DNA of 64,000 bases, taken from contig NZ_AZUC01000045.1 in NCBI RefSeq assembly GCF_000586555.1, positions 1 through 64,000 on the forward strand, in the 5' to 3' direction. Position numbers and translations under genes: made by a program. The DNA comes from Sporosarcina sp. D27 (GTDB lineage: Bacteria > Bacillota > Bacilli > Bacillales_A > Planococcaceae). Shown piece after piece: positions 45,249 to 54,384 of this stretch. The notes beneath the pieces were generated by a model, which was not told where the DNA came from, made no database searches, and saw nothing but the letters and a program-made list of their open reading frames with translations. Position 1 is the first letter of the stretch. The number at the start of each line of letters is the position of its first letter.

Positions 45249-46254
45249 AGTTTTCATCCTCCACTCGTTCTTCCGGGAAGTGGAACTTTTTGTAACACGT
45301 ACAGCGTACAAAGTGACCCGGCTCCACTTCATGGAGCGTCGGTTTGTCTTCATGCGCATCCTCAGAAATCCATGGGATTCGAGGAGCAAAACGACATCCT
45401 TCGCGATCTAGTTTTTGAATCGATGGCACAATACCTTCAATAACATGTAGTTCTTCTTTATCTGTCATGTTAGAAGGAATCGAGCTCAAGAGTGAGCGGG
45501 TATATGGATGTAGCGGATTTGAAAACAGTGTATTTACGTCGGCAATTTCTACAAATTCACCTGCATACATTACTGCTACTCGATTTGCCATCTCTGCAAC
45601 TACTCCCAGATCATGTGTGATGAGGATAATACCAGAATCTGTAATGCGTTGGAGCTCTTTCATTAAATCCATAATTTGAGCTTGAATTGTTACGTCCAAC
45701 GCAGTTGTCGGCTCGTCTGCAATCAGCATTACTGGATTACAGGCTAGTGCAATTGCAATCACAACGCGTTGTCTCATCCCACCTGAAAGTTCATGTGGGT
45801 ATTGTTTGTAGATTCGGTTGGCATCTTTTATACCGACCTGTCCAAGTAACTCCAGCACTCGTTTCTTTTTTGCAGCACTAGATAGTTTCATATGGTAATC
45901 CATCGGCTCTGCAATTTGTCGGCCGATTGTTGCGAGTGGGTTAAGAGCTGTCATTGGATCTTGGAAGATCATGCCCAAGTCTTTCCCACGGATTTTGTTC
46001 AACTTTTCTACTGGCAGGTTTAGAAGATTCTGCCCTTTCAAGTTCACTTGACCTTCTAGTTTTGTAGTCTTCGTATTATGAAGACCTATAATGGAGAGTG
46101 CTAAGGCACTCTTTCCACATCCAGATTCACCGACAATCGCCACGACTTCATTTTTATGAACTGTTAGTGAAACACCGTCCACAGCTGCGTAATAGTTCCC
46201 TTTAATGTTAAATGATGTTCGCAGATTCTCAATTTCCAAAACTGTCTCAGCCAA
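45235..46254 (-). CDS. oppD: Oligopeptide ABC transporter ATP-binding protein OppD type
   Basis: The 339-residue ATPase starts at TTG behind AAGGAGGA. It shows Walker [12 protein letters not shown], signature LSGGMRQR, Walker [14 protein letters not shown] and the OppD C-terminal zinc/iron-type cysteine area ([12 protein letters not shown]...HFVRCTCYK). It leads the operon, preceded by a good promoter at 46330-46358. Confidence 0.92.
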   Translation of the reverse strand: MAETVLEIENLRTSFNIKGNYYAAVDGVSLTVHKNEVVAIVGESGCGKSALALSIIGLHNTKTTKLEGQVNLKGQNLLNLPVEKLNKIRGKDLGMIFQDPMTALNPLATIGRQIAEPMDYHMKLSSAAKKKRVLELLGQVGIKDANRIYKQYPHELSGGMRQRVVIAIALACNPVMLIADEPTTALDVTIQAQIMDLMKELQRITDSGIILITHDLGVVAEMANRVAVMYAGEFVEIADVNTLFSNPLHPYTRSLLSSIPSNMTDKEELHVIEGIVPSIQKLDREGCRFAPRIPWISEDAHEDKPTLHEVEPGHFVRCTCYKKFHFPEERVEDENYVTT

Positions 46255-46329
46255 AGTGGTTCCTCCTTGCCCTTGGTAATATGTACAAAAAAAGGTTGAT
46301 TTAATTTTCAGACTTTATAAGCTTTTTCA

Positions 46330-46358
46330 ACTATACTACACAACTTTTACGTTGGCAA
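46330..46358 (-). promoter_or_regulatory. Predicted promoter of the oppD-F-B-C-A operon
   Basis: On the minus strand TTGCCA (46358-46353) and TATAGT (46335-46330) are 17 bp apart, 76 bp upstream of oppD. In the rest of the 46255-46673 gap I see no gene, no strong terminator after pcp and no known riboswitch. Confidence 0.6.
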
Positions 46359-46673
46359 TACTATTTTTTCAGAATACCAAATACATAGATTATTTCAACT
46401 ATGACAAATCAGTGACAAACTCTGTAACAAAGCGGACTTAGACAATATAATTCCTTATGTACTTTTTTAAAATCTTTTTAACTGCTGATAGAAATCCCTT
46501 TGCCTCGCTAGTTTGGATTTCCGCAACCTCCTTATTGGTTGATCCCACGAGACGGAGCAATGCCCCATTACTTTAGAATCATCTCCCCAACAATCCTATT
46601 CCACTCAGTTCAATCGTTCGATATTTTACGACATTTCGCGACACGAAAATCCACTTCACTATAATAAATCGAG

Positions 46674-47285
46674 CTATTTTTCATCAGAAAGGGTTTGAAT
46701 ACAGATTGTGACTCCTTTAAGTAACTCATCTAACGACCAACCTGGTATTTTCCCATGTTGAATTGCCAACTCAAACGAAGCGGGAATATGCAAAAAGCCT
46801 GAAGGCATGTCAGGTTTATGTTTGGTCGCCCAATGGAGCCCAGCATACATCACGTTATTACACAAATAAGTTCCTGCAGAATTGGATATTGCAGCTGGCA
46901 GACCTGCATTAGACAATCGGTTCACCATTTTGCGGATCGGTAGAGTGGAAAAATAAGCAGGTGGTCCTTCCAATTCAATGGTTTCATCAATCGGCTGATG
47001 CCCTTCGTTGTCAGGTTCTCCATCTTTTACATTGAGGGCAACCCGTTCTGGGGTCATTTTATAACGTCCACCCGCGAGACCAAGTGATAAAACTGCATCC
47101 GGAATTTCTTTCTCAATATAATTGAGTAACTCTGCACCGGATACAGTAAAATTCACAGACAAGATTTTCCCGCAAATGATATAGTCACCAATAACCGAGC
47201 CATCCAATTTTTCAACGATTTGCATCGTTGGATTCACAGGGAATGAGAGAAATGGTTCAAACCCAGTTAATAGTAATTTCTTCAT
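46674..47285 (-). CDS. pcp: Pyrrolidone-carboxylate peptidase
   Basis: The 203-residue cysteine peptidase has the full catalytic triad in its family context: Glu in GRYKMTPERVALN, Cys in SAGTYLCNNVMY and His in SGFLHIPA. It removes N-terminal pyroglutamate from peptides in the cytoplasm. It is the last gene of the dpp-like operon, 15 bp after the OppF-type ATPase gene, so it probably trims imported peptides. Confidence 0.95.
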   Translation of the reverse strand: MKKLLLTGFEPFLSFPVNPTMQIVEKLDGSVIGDYIICGKILSVNFTVSGAELLNYIEKEIPDAVLSLGLAGGRYKMTPERVALNVKDGEPDNEGHQPIDETIELEGPPAYFSTLPIRKMVNRLSNAGLPAAISNSAGTYLCNNVMYAGLHWATKHKPDMPSGFLHIPASFELAIQHGKIPGWSLDELLKGVTICIQTLSDEK

Positions 47286-47300
47286 TTATAAAAATCTCCT

Positions 47301-48317
47301 TTACACATGCAACTGCTTTGCCTGTTCACTAACTTCTTTCATTAAAGACTCATCATGTAAGTGACACGCGACAAAATGCCCCTCATCTTTTTCTAGCCAT
47401 TGGGGTTTATGCGTGGCGCACACCTCCATCGCATAAGGACATCTAGTTCTGAACACGCATCCTGAAGGTGGGTCAATTGGACTTGGCAACTCCCCTTCCA
47501 ATAGAATACGTTCTCTCGATTCCTCGATGTCTGGATCCGGAATTGGAATTGCAGAGAGCAAGGCTTCTGTATAAGGGTGTAAAGGCTTGCCATAGAGCTG
47601 ATCGCTTGTTGTCAACTCTACTAAATGACCTAAATACATAACGCCAATCCGATCCGATAGGTATTTCACCATCGACAGATCATGTGCGATGAATAAATAG
47701 GTAAGCCCTTTCTCACGTTGCAACCTTTGAAACAACATAACAACTTGCGCCTGGACCGACACGTCCAATGCTGAAATGGGTTCATCGGCAATGATAAATT
47801 CAGGGTCGAGAGCGAGCGCTCTTGCAATGCCGATCCTCTGTCTCTGTCCGCCAGAAAATTCGTGAGGATACCGGTTCGCATGGTCGCGATTTAACCCGAC
47901 ATCTTCTAGAAGCTCACTAACACGTGCACGCAATTCCTTTTTAGACTTGTACATATTATGGATTTCCATCGGCTCTGCAATGATTTCATAAACTGTTGAG
48001 CGTGGGTTAAGAGACGCATAAGGGTCTTGGAAAACCATTTGCATCTTTTTAAGAAACTGTTGACGTTCTTTATCGTTCATATCGTGGACATTTTGCCCTT
48101 CAAACACAACATCCCCGTCTGTTTTGTTATAAAGCCCTAAAATTGTACGTCCCGCTGTCGACTTTCCACAACCTGACTCTCCTACAAGACCAAACGTCTC
48201 CCCTTTGTAGATATCAAAACTAAGGCCATCCACCGCTTTCAATGTTTTTCCTTTCCCTACTTCAAAATGCCTTTTCATGTCTTTTACAGATAGTAATACT
48301 GATCGGGAATCTGTCAT
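47301..48317 (-). CDS. dppF: Dipeptide/oligopeptide ABC transporter ATP-binding protein (DppF/OppF type)
   Basis: The 338-residue ATPase contains Walker [12 protein letters not shown], signature FSGGQRQR, Walker B FIIADEPISALD and a C-terminal cysteine cluster (SGCVFRTRCPYAMEVC...HFVACH) that fits the Fe-S or zinc site of DppD/OppF proteins. The start ATG 48317 shares its bases with the epimerase stop (ATGATGA); GGAGG lies upstream. It is the second ATPase of the dpp-like transporter and is set apart from dppD by two genes. Confidence 0.9.
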   Translation of the reverse strand: MTDSRSVLLSVKDMKRHFEVGKGKTLKAVDGLSFDIYKGETFGLVGESGCGKSTAGRTILGLYNKTDGDVVFEGQNVHDMNDKERQQFLKKMQMVFQDPYASLNPRSTVYEIIAEPMEIHNMYKSKKELRARVSELLEDVGLNRDHANRYPHEFSGGQRQRIGIARALALDPEFIIADEPISALDVSVQAQVVMLFQRLQREKGLTYLFIAHDLSMVKYLSDRIGVMYLGHLVELTTSDQLYGKPLHPYTEALLSAIPIPDPDIEESRERILLEGELPSPIDPPSGCVFRTRCPYAMEVCATHKPQWLEKDEGHFVACHLHDESLMKEVSEQAKQLHV

Positions 48318-49438
48318 CATTGTTCCTCCTCGTTTCCAGACGTTCTGTGATGTGATAGCCAAGTTGAGTCAATCTGTACACCGAGCCCTGGCTCATTCGG
48401 TAGTTGAACCAGTTGTTTTGTATAGGTAACGCCTCCAATTACAGGATCACCATTTAGCATCAGAGGTGCATCAAAATCACAACGCGTTATATTCGGCTGA
48501 CTCGCGGCAAAGTGAGCTGCTGCGGTGATTCCCAGTTTCGTTTCAATCATACTGCCAGTCATACATTGGACTCCGTAACTTTCAGCGAGCGCATTGATTT
48601 TCAATGCTTCATGGATTCCACCTGACTTCATCAACTTGATGTTGATCAAATCTGCTGCTCCACATTGCAGGACACGCAACGCATCTTTTGGTGAAAAAAC
48701 GCTTTCGTCAGCCATGATTGGCGTCAATGTATTTTGAGTCACATACAACAGTCCATCTATATCCTCCGCATGGACAGGTTGTTCGACCAGTTCAATCTCA
48801 AGACCCGCATCTTCCATCGCGATAATTGTTCGGATCGCTTCTTTAGGCTTCCAACCTTGGTTGGCATCCAAGCGAATCTTGACAGTATGACCCACTCGAT
48901 TCCGGATTTCTTTAACACGTTCAATATCGAGCTCTGAAGAACCGATTCCTACCTTCACTTTCAATGTAGTGAATCCATCTTCTACACACCGATGTGCATC
49001 GTCTCCCATCTCTATTGGATCATTCACACTTACCGTAAAGTTCGAATCCAACTTGTTCCTGTGCCCCCCTAGGAGTTGGTAAAGGGGGAGTCCTGCAAGT
49101 TGACCAAGGAGATCATGGATTGCCATATCGACTGCAGCTTTGGCGCTAGTGTTTCTTACTATTGTTTTATGTAGAACGGCGAAAAGTTCGGTTCGGTTAC
49201 GAATATCCATCCCAATCAGTTTGGGAGCCAATACTTCTTCAATTGCATACGCAATGCTCGCCATGGAATCGCCTGTAATCACATGAGTTGGTGGAGCTTC
49301 TCCCCATCCGGATTTTCCATCTTCTGTTGTGACCTTTACAAAAGTTGAGTAGGCAGTATGAACGGTGCGCAATGCTGTTTTAAATGGTTTTCGCAATGGA
49401 ACAGCAACTGTTGCAAGTTCAATCGAGTGAATCTTCAT
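48317..49438 (-). CDS. ykfB: Dipeptide epimerase (L-Ala-D/L-Glu epimerase type)
   Basis: About 373 residues of the enolase superfamily, muconate-lactonising subgroup. The catalytic KxK motif is in FTTLKVKVGIG, the metal ligands in IRLDANQGW, ELVEQPV and IMADESV, and the second catalytic Lys in LINIKLMKSGG. The SMIETKLGITAAAHFA block is typical of dipeptide epimerases. It epimerises L-Ala-D-Glu from peptidoglycan to L-Ala-L-Glu. In B. subtilis ykfB sits next to dppABCDE in the same way. The start is ATG 49438 or GTG 49444, behind AAAGGAG. Confidence 0.87.
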   Translation of the reverse strand: MKIHSIELATVAVPLRKPFKTALRTVHTAYSTFVKVTTEDGKSGWGEAPPTHVITGDSMASIAYAIEEVLAPKLIGMDIRNRTELFAVLHKTIVRNTSAKAAVDMAIHDLLGQLAGLPLYQLLGGHRNKLDSNFTVSVNDPIEMGDDAHRCVEDGFTTLKVKVGIGSSELDIERVKEIRNRVGHTVKIRLDANQGWKPKEAIRTIIAMEDAGLEIELVEQPVHAEDIDGLLYVTQNTLTPIMADESVFSPKDALRVLQCGAADLINIKLMKSGGIHEALKINALAESYGVQCMTGSMIETKLGITAAAHFAASQPNITRCDFDAPLMLNGDPVIGGVTYTKQLVQLPNEPGLGVQIDSTWLSHHRTSGNEEEQ

Positions 49439-49466
49439 GTACACGTTCTCCTTTCTCGCCTAAAAC

Positions 49467-49505
49467 GAACAAAACTGTGTGCGTCGAATACTCGGCGCAC
49501 ACAGT
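49467..49505 (-). terminator. Terminator between the binding-protein gene and the epimerase gene
   Basis: A perfect ten-base stem, ACTGTGTGCG/CGCACACAGT, with a 12-base loop is followed on the minus strand by TTTTGTT. It lies inside the operon and would reduce the level of epimerase, dppF and pcp transcripts relative to the binding protein. Confidence 0.8.
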
Positions 49506-49515
49506 CTCCCCCTAC

Positions 49516-51159
49516 TTATTCTTTGTCAGCGTATTTCAGGTCGAGATAGCCGACTGGGTGACGGAGAATCCCTGTAACACCAGGCTTTTCTAATGTTGAC
49601 TGATTGTAATAATAAAGTGGAATTACAGGCATTTCGTCCATGAGCATTGTGTCTGCTTGTTGCAACAAAGTCCAACGCTTGTTCTCGTCTGTTTCATTTT
49701 TAACAGCTTCAATCAACTTGTCATAATCAGGATTTGACCAAGTCGTACGGTTCATCGATGAATCTGAAATGAAGCTTTCTAAAGCGTTTACAGGGTCTGC
49801 ATAATCATGCAAGAAAGATGAACGAGAGAACTGGTACTTGAACTCTTTCTGATCTGCAAGGAATACTCCTGCTTCTACGTTTTGTAACTCAATGTCCACA
49901 CCAAGATTTTCTTTAAACATCGATTGCAATGCGACCGCAATTTTTTGGTGAGAATCACTTGTAGAATACGTTAATGTTACTTTAGGTAATTCTGTATATC
50001 CTTCTTCCTTCATGCCTTCTTCAAGTAATTTCTTCGCTTCTTCAGGATTAAACGAAACTAAATCTCCTGCAGACTCACGGAACTCTTTGCCATCCGGTCC
50101 GATGAATCCATAAGAAACGAAACCATGTGCTGGCTTTTCTCCGTTTTTAGTGACGAACTCTACAATGTCTTCCTGATTAACCGCTTCACCAAACGCTCTA
50201 CGGATTTTCTTGTTCGTGAATGGTTCCATAGATGTGTTGAATCGGAAGAAGTACAATCCTGCTTGGTCTTCTAATTTAACTTCTGGATTATCTTTCAAGT
50301 CTTCAGCAATTTCAGACGGGACATCTGTACTGTCCAACTCATCAGACTGGTACATTTGGTAAGCCGTTGTGGAATCACTCACCATTTCCCAGTTCACTTT
50401 GTCGAGCTTAACTTTGTCTGCATCCCAATAATTTTCGTTCTTTTCAAAGACGAATTTCACGTCGTGATCCCATGAAGCTAATTTGAACGGACCATTGGAA
50501 ACGAATGAATCTGCTTCTGTAAACCATTTCGGGTTGTCTGTCGCTACTTTTTCATTGATTGGGAAAAAGCTTGGGTTCGTAATGATGTTCAAAAATGCTT
50601 CGTTTGGAGCCGTCAGTTTCACGACGAATGTTTTCTCATCAGGTGCTTCGATTCCAATGTCTTCAACAGTGCCTTCACCGGTGTTGTAGTCTTCTGCGCC
50701 TTCAATAAAGTATGCAAGGAATGCTGCAGGAGATGCTGTCTCAGGGTCTAGCATATGCTGCCAAGCGAACAAGAAGTCGTTTGCTGTAAGTGGATCGCCA
50801 TTTGACCATTTTGCGCCATCACGGATAGTGAATGTATACGTCAATCCATCTTCAGATACATCAATCTTTTCTGCGGAAGCTTCTTCTGCCAAGTGATCTT
50901 CTGACAAACGAGTGAGTCCTTCCATCAAGTTGTTAAGAGCACTCCAAGAAACTGCATTAAAGCCTACGGACGGGTCAAACGAAGTAGGTTCTTCGCCGTT
51001 GTTCAAGTAGAGTACTTTTTCTTCGGCAGGCTTGTTGTCCTTGCTGTCTTTTCCTCCTGTTTCGGCTTCAGGCTTCTTGCCTGCTTCTTCGTTTGCTGTA
51101 CAGGCTGCGAGTACTACGAGTAGTGCAGTAAATAATACAAACTTGATCCACTTCTTCAA
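49516..51159 (-). CDS. dppE: Dipeptide/oligopeptide ABC transporter, substrate-binding lipoprotein (DppE type)
   Basis: From TTG 51159 (AAAGGGGG seven bases upstream) the protein is 547 residues. The signal ends in lipobox VVLAAC; a charged linker follows, then a SBP_bac_5 domain (LTYTFTIRDGAKWSNGDPLT, FVSNGPFKLASWDHD). The epimerase and DppA in the operon suggest murein-derived dipeptides or tripeptides as ligands. It is preceded by the inverted-repeat element at 51215-51342, within the dppD-dppE gap. Confidence 0.88.
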   Translation of the reverse strand: MKKWIKFVLFTALLVVLAACTANEEAGKKPEAETGGKDSKDNKPAEEKVLYLNNGEEPTSFDPSVGFNAVSWSALNNLMEGLTRLSEDHLAEEASAEKIDVSEDGLTYTFTIRDGAKWSNGDPLTANDFLFAWQHMLDPETASPAAFLAYFIEGAEDYNTGEGTVEDIGIEAPDEKTFVVKLTAPNEAFLNIITNPSFFPINEKVATDNPKWFTEADSFVSNGPFKLASWDHDVKFVFEKNENYWDADKVKLDKVNWEMVSDSTTAYQMYQSDELDSTDVPSEIAEDLKDNPEVKLEDQAGLYFFRFNTSMEPFTNKKIRRAFGEAVNQEDIVEFVTKNGEKPAHGFVSYGFIGPDGKEFRESAGDLVSFNPEEAKKLLEEGMKEEGYTELPKVTLTYSTSDSHQKIAVALQSMFKENLGVDIELQNVEAGVFLADQKEFKYQFSRSSFLHDYADPVNALESFISDSSMNRTTWSNPDYDKLIEAVKNETDENKRWTLLQQADTMLMDEMPVIPLYYYNQSTLEKPGVTGILRHPVGYLDLKYADKE

Positions 51160-51214
51160 TGTGATTCCCCCTTTTATATGATGAAACCATAAACACACTC
51201 TAGAGATGAACAGT

Positions 51215-51342
51215 GTTGACTTCCGCTACAGGTGGGCGCTTTCCGAGGGGCTTGATTTCAGCCGCTTCCCTAGCTTTGCTCAGTCCAGGGTCTTCAATCT
51301 GCGCTGATCCCTCCGAAGTCTCCACCTTTCGCTTCACTCAAC
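51215..51342. repeat. Dispersed inverted-repeat element, copy B (about 128 bp)
   Basis: The left end begins GTTGACTTCCGCTACAGG and continues to GAGGGG. The reverse complement of the right end reads GTTGAGTGAAGCGAAAGG and continues to GAGGGA, so the element has imperfect inverted ends of about 35 bp. The block 51215-51254 matches copy A at 93-133. There is no open frame. It sits between dppD and dppE without a terminator T run. Confidence 0.65.
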
Positions 51343-51383
51343 GAATATCACTGTAACTACGGGTATTTATCAAAGACTAGCGA

Positions 51384-52499
51384 TCAAGACAATACAGCTT
51401 TCGCCCTTGGGTCTTGGAGCCAGCAATCTACAGTGTGCTGTGTGGTGAGTTCTGTCGTTGCTGGGTAAACACGTTCGCATACTTCCATGGCGAAGGGACA
51501 TCTTGCAGCGAAGGGGCAACCTTCGGGTGGTGCGAATAAGTCCGGAGGTGTACCTTCAATTGGCTTTAACTCTTCTTCTTGCAAGTCCAGCCGAGGTACT
51601 GAGTTCAGTAGACCTTGCGTATATGGATGCTGCGGATCGTAAAAGATCTCCCGCTTATTCCCGATTTCAATGATTTTCCCTGCGTACATGACTGCGATAC
51701 GATCTGCAATTTTCGCGACAACACCAAGGTCGTGAGTGATTAGAATAATTCCTACGCCAGTTTTACGTTGGATTTCATCGAATAATTCTAGAATTTGCGC
51801 TTGAATCGTAACATCCAATGCAGTAGTCGGTTCATCTGCGATGAGCAATTCAGGTTCGCAGATCAAAGCGATTGCAATGACGATCCGCTGACGCATCCCC
51901 CCAGAGAACTGATGAGGGTATTGTTTGAGTCGTTCTTCCGGGTTCGAAATTCCGACAAGATTTAGCATTTCAACGGCTTTCCTTTTCGCTTCTGCACGTG
52001 ACACCTTATGATGTGTTCGTAATCCTTCCATTAATTGTTCCCCGATTTTCAATGTCGGATTCAGCGCTGTCATCGGATCTTGGAAGATCATCGAGATATC
52101 TACGCCTTGGATTTCCCGCAGCGCTTTCTTGTTCAGTTTGGTCAAGTCTCGATTTTTGAAAAGAACCTCCCCATTCCGAATCCTGCCCGGTGGTTGTGGA
52201 ATAAGCCCCATAATCGTATTTGCTGTCACGCTTTTCCCGCAGCCTGATTCTCCAACGACTGCAAGAGTCTCCCCTTTGTACAGGTCGAACGAAACACCTC
52301 GGATAGCTTGCACTTCGCCGCCAAACGTCTTAAAAGAAACTTCCAAGTCTCGTACGGAGAGCATTATTTCTTGTGAAATTGTTTTCTTCTGCTTTCTATT
52401 CTCTTCTGTGGCGATGCCTGAACCAGGTTGATGCTCCTTTATAGCAGGGGCATTTTCCAGTCTGGACGCATTTGCCAACTGTTGTCCTATCACATCCAT
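51384..52499 (-). CDS. dppD: Dipeptide/oligopeptide ABC transporter ATP-binding protein (DppD type)
   Basis: The 371-residue ATPase is longer than usual because of a 45-residue N-terminal tail rich in polar residues before MLSVRDLEVSF. Walker A is [11 protein letters not shown], signature FSGGMRQR, Walker [14 protein letters not shown]. The cysteine site reads EGCPFAARCPFAMEVC. Its ATG overlaps the dppC stop by one base (TAATG) with GAGGGGG before it, which supports this early start. A start at the internal ATG before LSVRDL is possible but lacks evidence. Confidence 0.9.
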   Translation of the reverse strand: MDVIGQQLANASRLENAPAIKEHQPGSGIATEENRKQKKTISQEIMLSVRDLEVSFKTFGGEVQAIRGVSFDLYKGETLAVVGESGCGKSVTANTIMGLIPQPPGRIRNGEVLFKNRDLTKLNKKALREIQGVDISMIFQDPMTALNPTLKIGEQLMEGLRTHHKVSRAEAKRKAVEMLNLVGISNPEERLKQYPHQFSGGMRQRIVIAIALICEPELLIADEPTTALDVTIQAQILELFDEIQRKTGVGIILITHDLGVVAKIADRIAVMYAGKIIEIGNKREIFYDPQHPYTQGLLNSVPRLDLQEEELKPIEGTPPDLFAPPEGCPFAARCPFAMEVCERVYPATTELTTQHTVDCWLQDPRAKAVLS

Positions 52500-53437
52500 T
52501 ACCCCCTCAATTTCGGATCGAGCGCATCCTGCATACCATCGCCTAGTACGTTAAAGGCAAACATCGTAATGGAGATGAAGAATGCCGGGAAGAATAAGCG
52601 CCACCAGTCACCAGATAGAATTACTGGGAGGGCATCATTCGCCATTACGCCCCAACTTGCATATGGAGCCTGAATACCAAGGCCGAGAAAGCTTAGAAAG
52701 GCTTCGGCGAATATCGCACTCGGTACTGTGAGTGTCATTTGAACAATGATTGGGCCCATTGTGTTCGGAAGCAGGTTTTTACGGATAATACGTGGTGTTC
52801 GTGCACCAAATGACTTCGATGCGGTCACGAATTCAAAGTTTTTTATTTGCAGGACTTGCCCACGAACGATTCGGGCCATTCCTACCCAGCCTGTAATCGT
52901 CAGTGCTACAATGATTGTTGTTAGACTCGGACCCATCACGACCATTAACAAAATGACTACGAGCAAATGAGGCAGTCCGTAAAGGATTTCAATAATCCGC
53001 ATCATAATAGAATCCGTGCGACCACCCTTATATCCACTAACGCCTCCGTAAATAATGCCAATGAAAAAGTCGATAAGCGCAGCCATCACACCTACGAATA
53101 ACGAAATTCGAGCACCATACCACGTTCTTGTGAATACATCCCTACCCATTTCGTCAGTTCCAAACCAATGGGCTGCACTCGGAGCCATATTTTGGTTTCG
53201 TAAATCTGTTGCAGTTACTTCATACGGAGAAAACACAGGTCCAAATATCGCAAGTAATGTCAGGATAACTAAAAACACTAACCCACCCATTGCGAGCTTA
53301 TTCTTTCGTAATCGTCTCCAAGCATCTTTCCAATAAGAGAGCGATGGACGAACGACAGCTTCCGCCCGCTCATGGTCCTCCCCTTTTTTCCGGAACCACT
53401 CATCAGGAATTGAGACTCTCGGGTCTTTAGTAACCAT
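52499..53437 (-). CDS. dppC: Dipeptide/oligopeptide ABC transporter permease DppC type
   Basis: The 312-residue protein has the DppC/OppC opening (WRRLRKNKLAMGGLVFLVIL), HWFGTDEMGRDVFTRTWYGAR, the EAA loop TASKSFGARTPRIIRKNLLPN and six helices. It overlaps both neighbours by one base (TAATG), so the three genes dppB-C-D are translationally coupled. Confidence 0.92.
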   Translation of the reverse strand: MVTKDPRVSIPDEWFRKKGEDHERAEAVVRPSLSYWKDAWRRLRKNKLAMGGLVFLVILTLLAIFGPVFSPYEVTATDLRNQNMAPSAAHWFGTDEMGRDVFTRTWYGARISLFVGVMAALIDFFIGIIYGGVSGYKGGRTDSIMMRIIEILYGLPHLLVVILLMVVMGPSLTTIIVALTITGWVGMARIVRGQVLQIKNFEFVTASKSFGARTPRIIRKNLLPNTMGPIIVQMTLTVPSAIFAEAFLSFLGLGIQAPYASWGVMANDALPVILSGDWWRLFFPAFFISITMFAFNVLGDGMQDALDPKLRG

Positions 53438-54372
53438 TACACTTCACCTTCCTTTTTGTGAAGCTTAATGCGAGGATCCAAGAATCCATATACGATATCT
53501 ACTAAAAACAGCATGAATACTAGAAATGCACTGTAGAATACAGTGGATCCCATAATAACGGGATAGTCGCGATTGTTAATGCTCTCGACAAAGTACTTTC
53601 CCATACCAGGGATCGCAAAAATCTTTTCGATAACAAATGTTCCTGTCAAAATTCCTGCAAGCATTGTCCCCATGATGGTAACAACCGGCATGAGGGCATT
53701 TCGTAACGCGTGCCTCGCTACAATGCGGAAAGGGCTTAAGCCTTTTGCACGCGCCATTTTAATATAGTCTTGCGTCAACACTTCCAACATACTGGCACGA
53801 GTAAGACGTGCAATAATGGCAGTCGGTCCAGTAGCTAGTGCAATAATCGGTAAAATCATATGTTTCGGACTGCTCCATGTAGCTGGTGGTAGTAAATGCC
53901 AGTTCACCGCAACTTGCTGGATCAGAAGCGTGGCAAGAACAAAGTTCGGGATTGATATTCCCACAACTGCGAAGGTCATAGCCCCATAGTCGATAATTCC
54001 ATTATGACGAAGTGCAGCAAACGTACCTAGAATAATTCCTGAAATGACCGCGACGATAATTGTCGCCATTCCCAGTTCAAAGGAGATTGGGAATCCTCGT
54101 GCAAGTAGCGTATTCACGGATTCATTCGGCTTTTTTATGGATGGTCCATAGTCGAATGTCACAATAGATTTTAAGTAATTCAAGTATTGAATTGGCATTG
54201 GCTGATCCAACTTATAGAACTTCTCCAAGTTCGCTTGGATGGTCGGGTTGGACGTGCGCTCTTCGTCAAACGGTGAACCTGGAATCGCCCGCATGAGTAC
54301 AAATGTAAGCGTGGCAATAATTAGAACTGTGACAATCATCATGATGAAACGCTTCAATATGTATAGCGGCAC
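53437..54372 (-). CDS. dppB: Dipeptide/oligopeptide ABC transporter permease DppB type
   Basis: The 311-residue protein starts at GTG behind AAGGAGGA. It has six helices, the FVLMRAIPGSPFDEER loop and the EAA loop MARAKGLSPFRIVARHALRN. It begins 12 bp downstream of dppA and overlaps dppC by one base. Confidence 0.92.
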   Translation of the reverse strand: MPLYILKRFIMMIVTVLIIATLTFVLMRAIPGSPFDEERTSNPTIQANLEKFYKLDQPMPIQYLNYLKSIVTFDYGPSIKKPNESVNTLLARGFPISFELGMATIIVAVISGIILGTFAALRHNGIIDYGAMTFAVVGISIPNFVLATLLIQQVAVNWHLLPPATWSSPKHMILPIIALATGPTAIIARLTRASMLEVLTQDYIKMARAKGLSPFRIVARHALRNALMPVVTIMGTMLAGILTGTFVIEKIFAIPGMGKYFVESINNRDYPVIMGSTVFYSAFLVFMLFLVDIVYGFLDPRIKLHKKEGEV

Positions 54373-54384
54373 TCTGCTTCCTCC

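Noticed and set aside
45249..45389. Extended N-terminus of OppF
   Set aside because: This stretch is the C-terminal coding end of oppD in another frame; ATG 45248 has a proper ribosome site.
46255..46673. CodY box upstream of the opp operon
   Set aside because: The best candidate near 46370 (TATTCTGAAAA) has about five mismatches to the 15-base motif.
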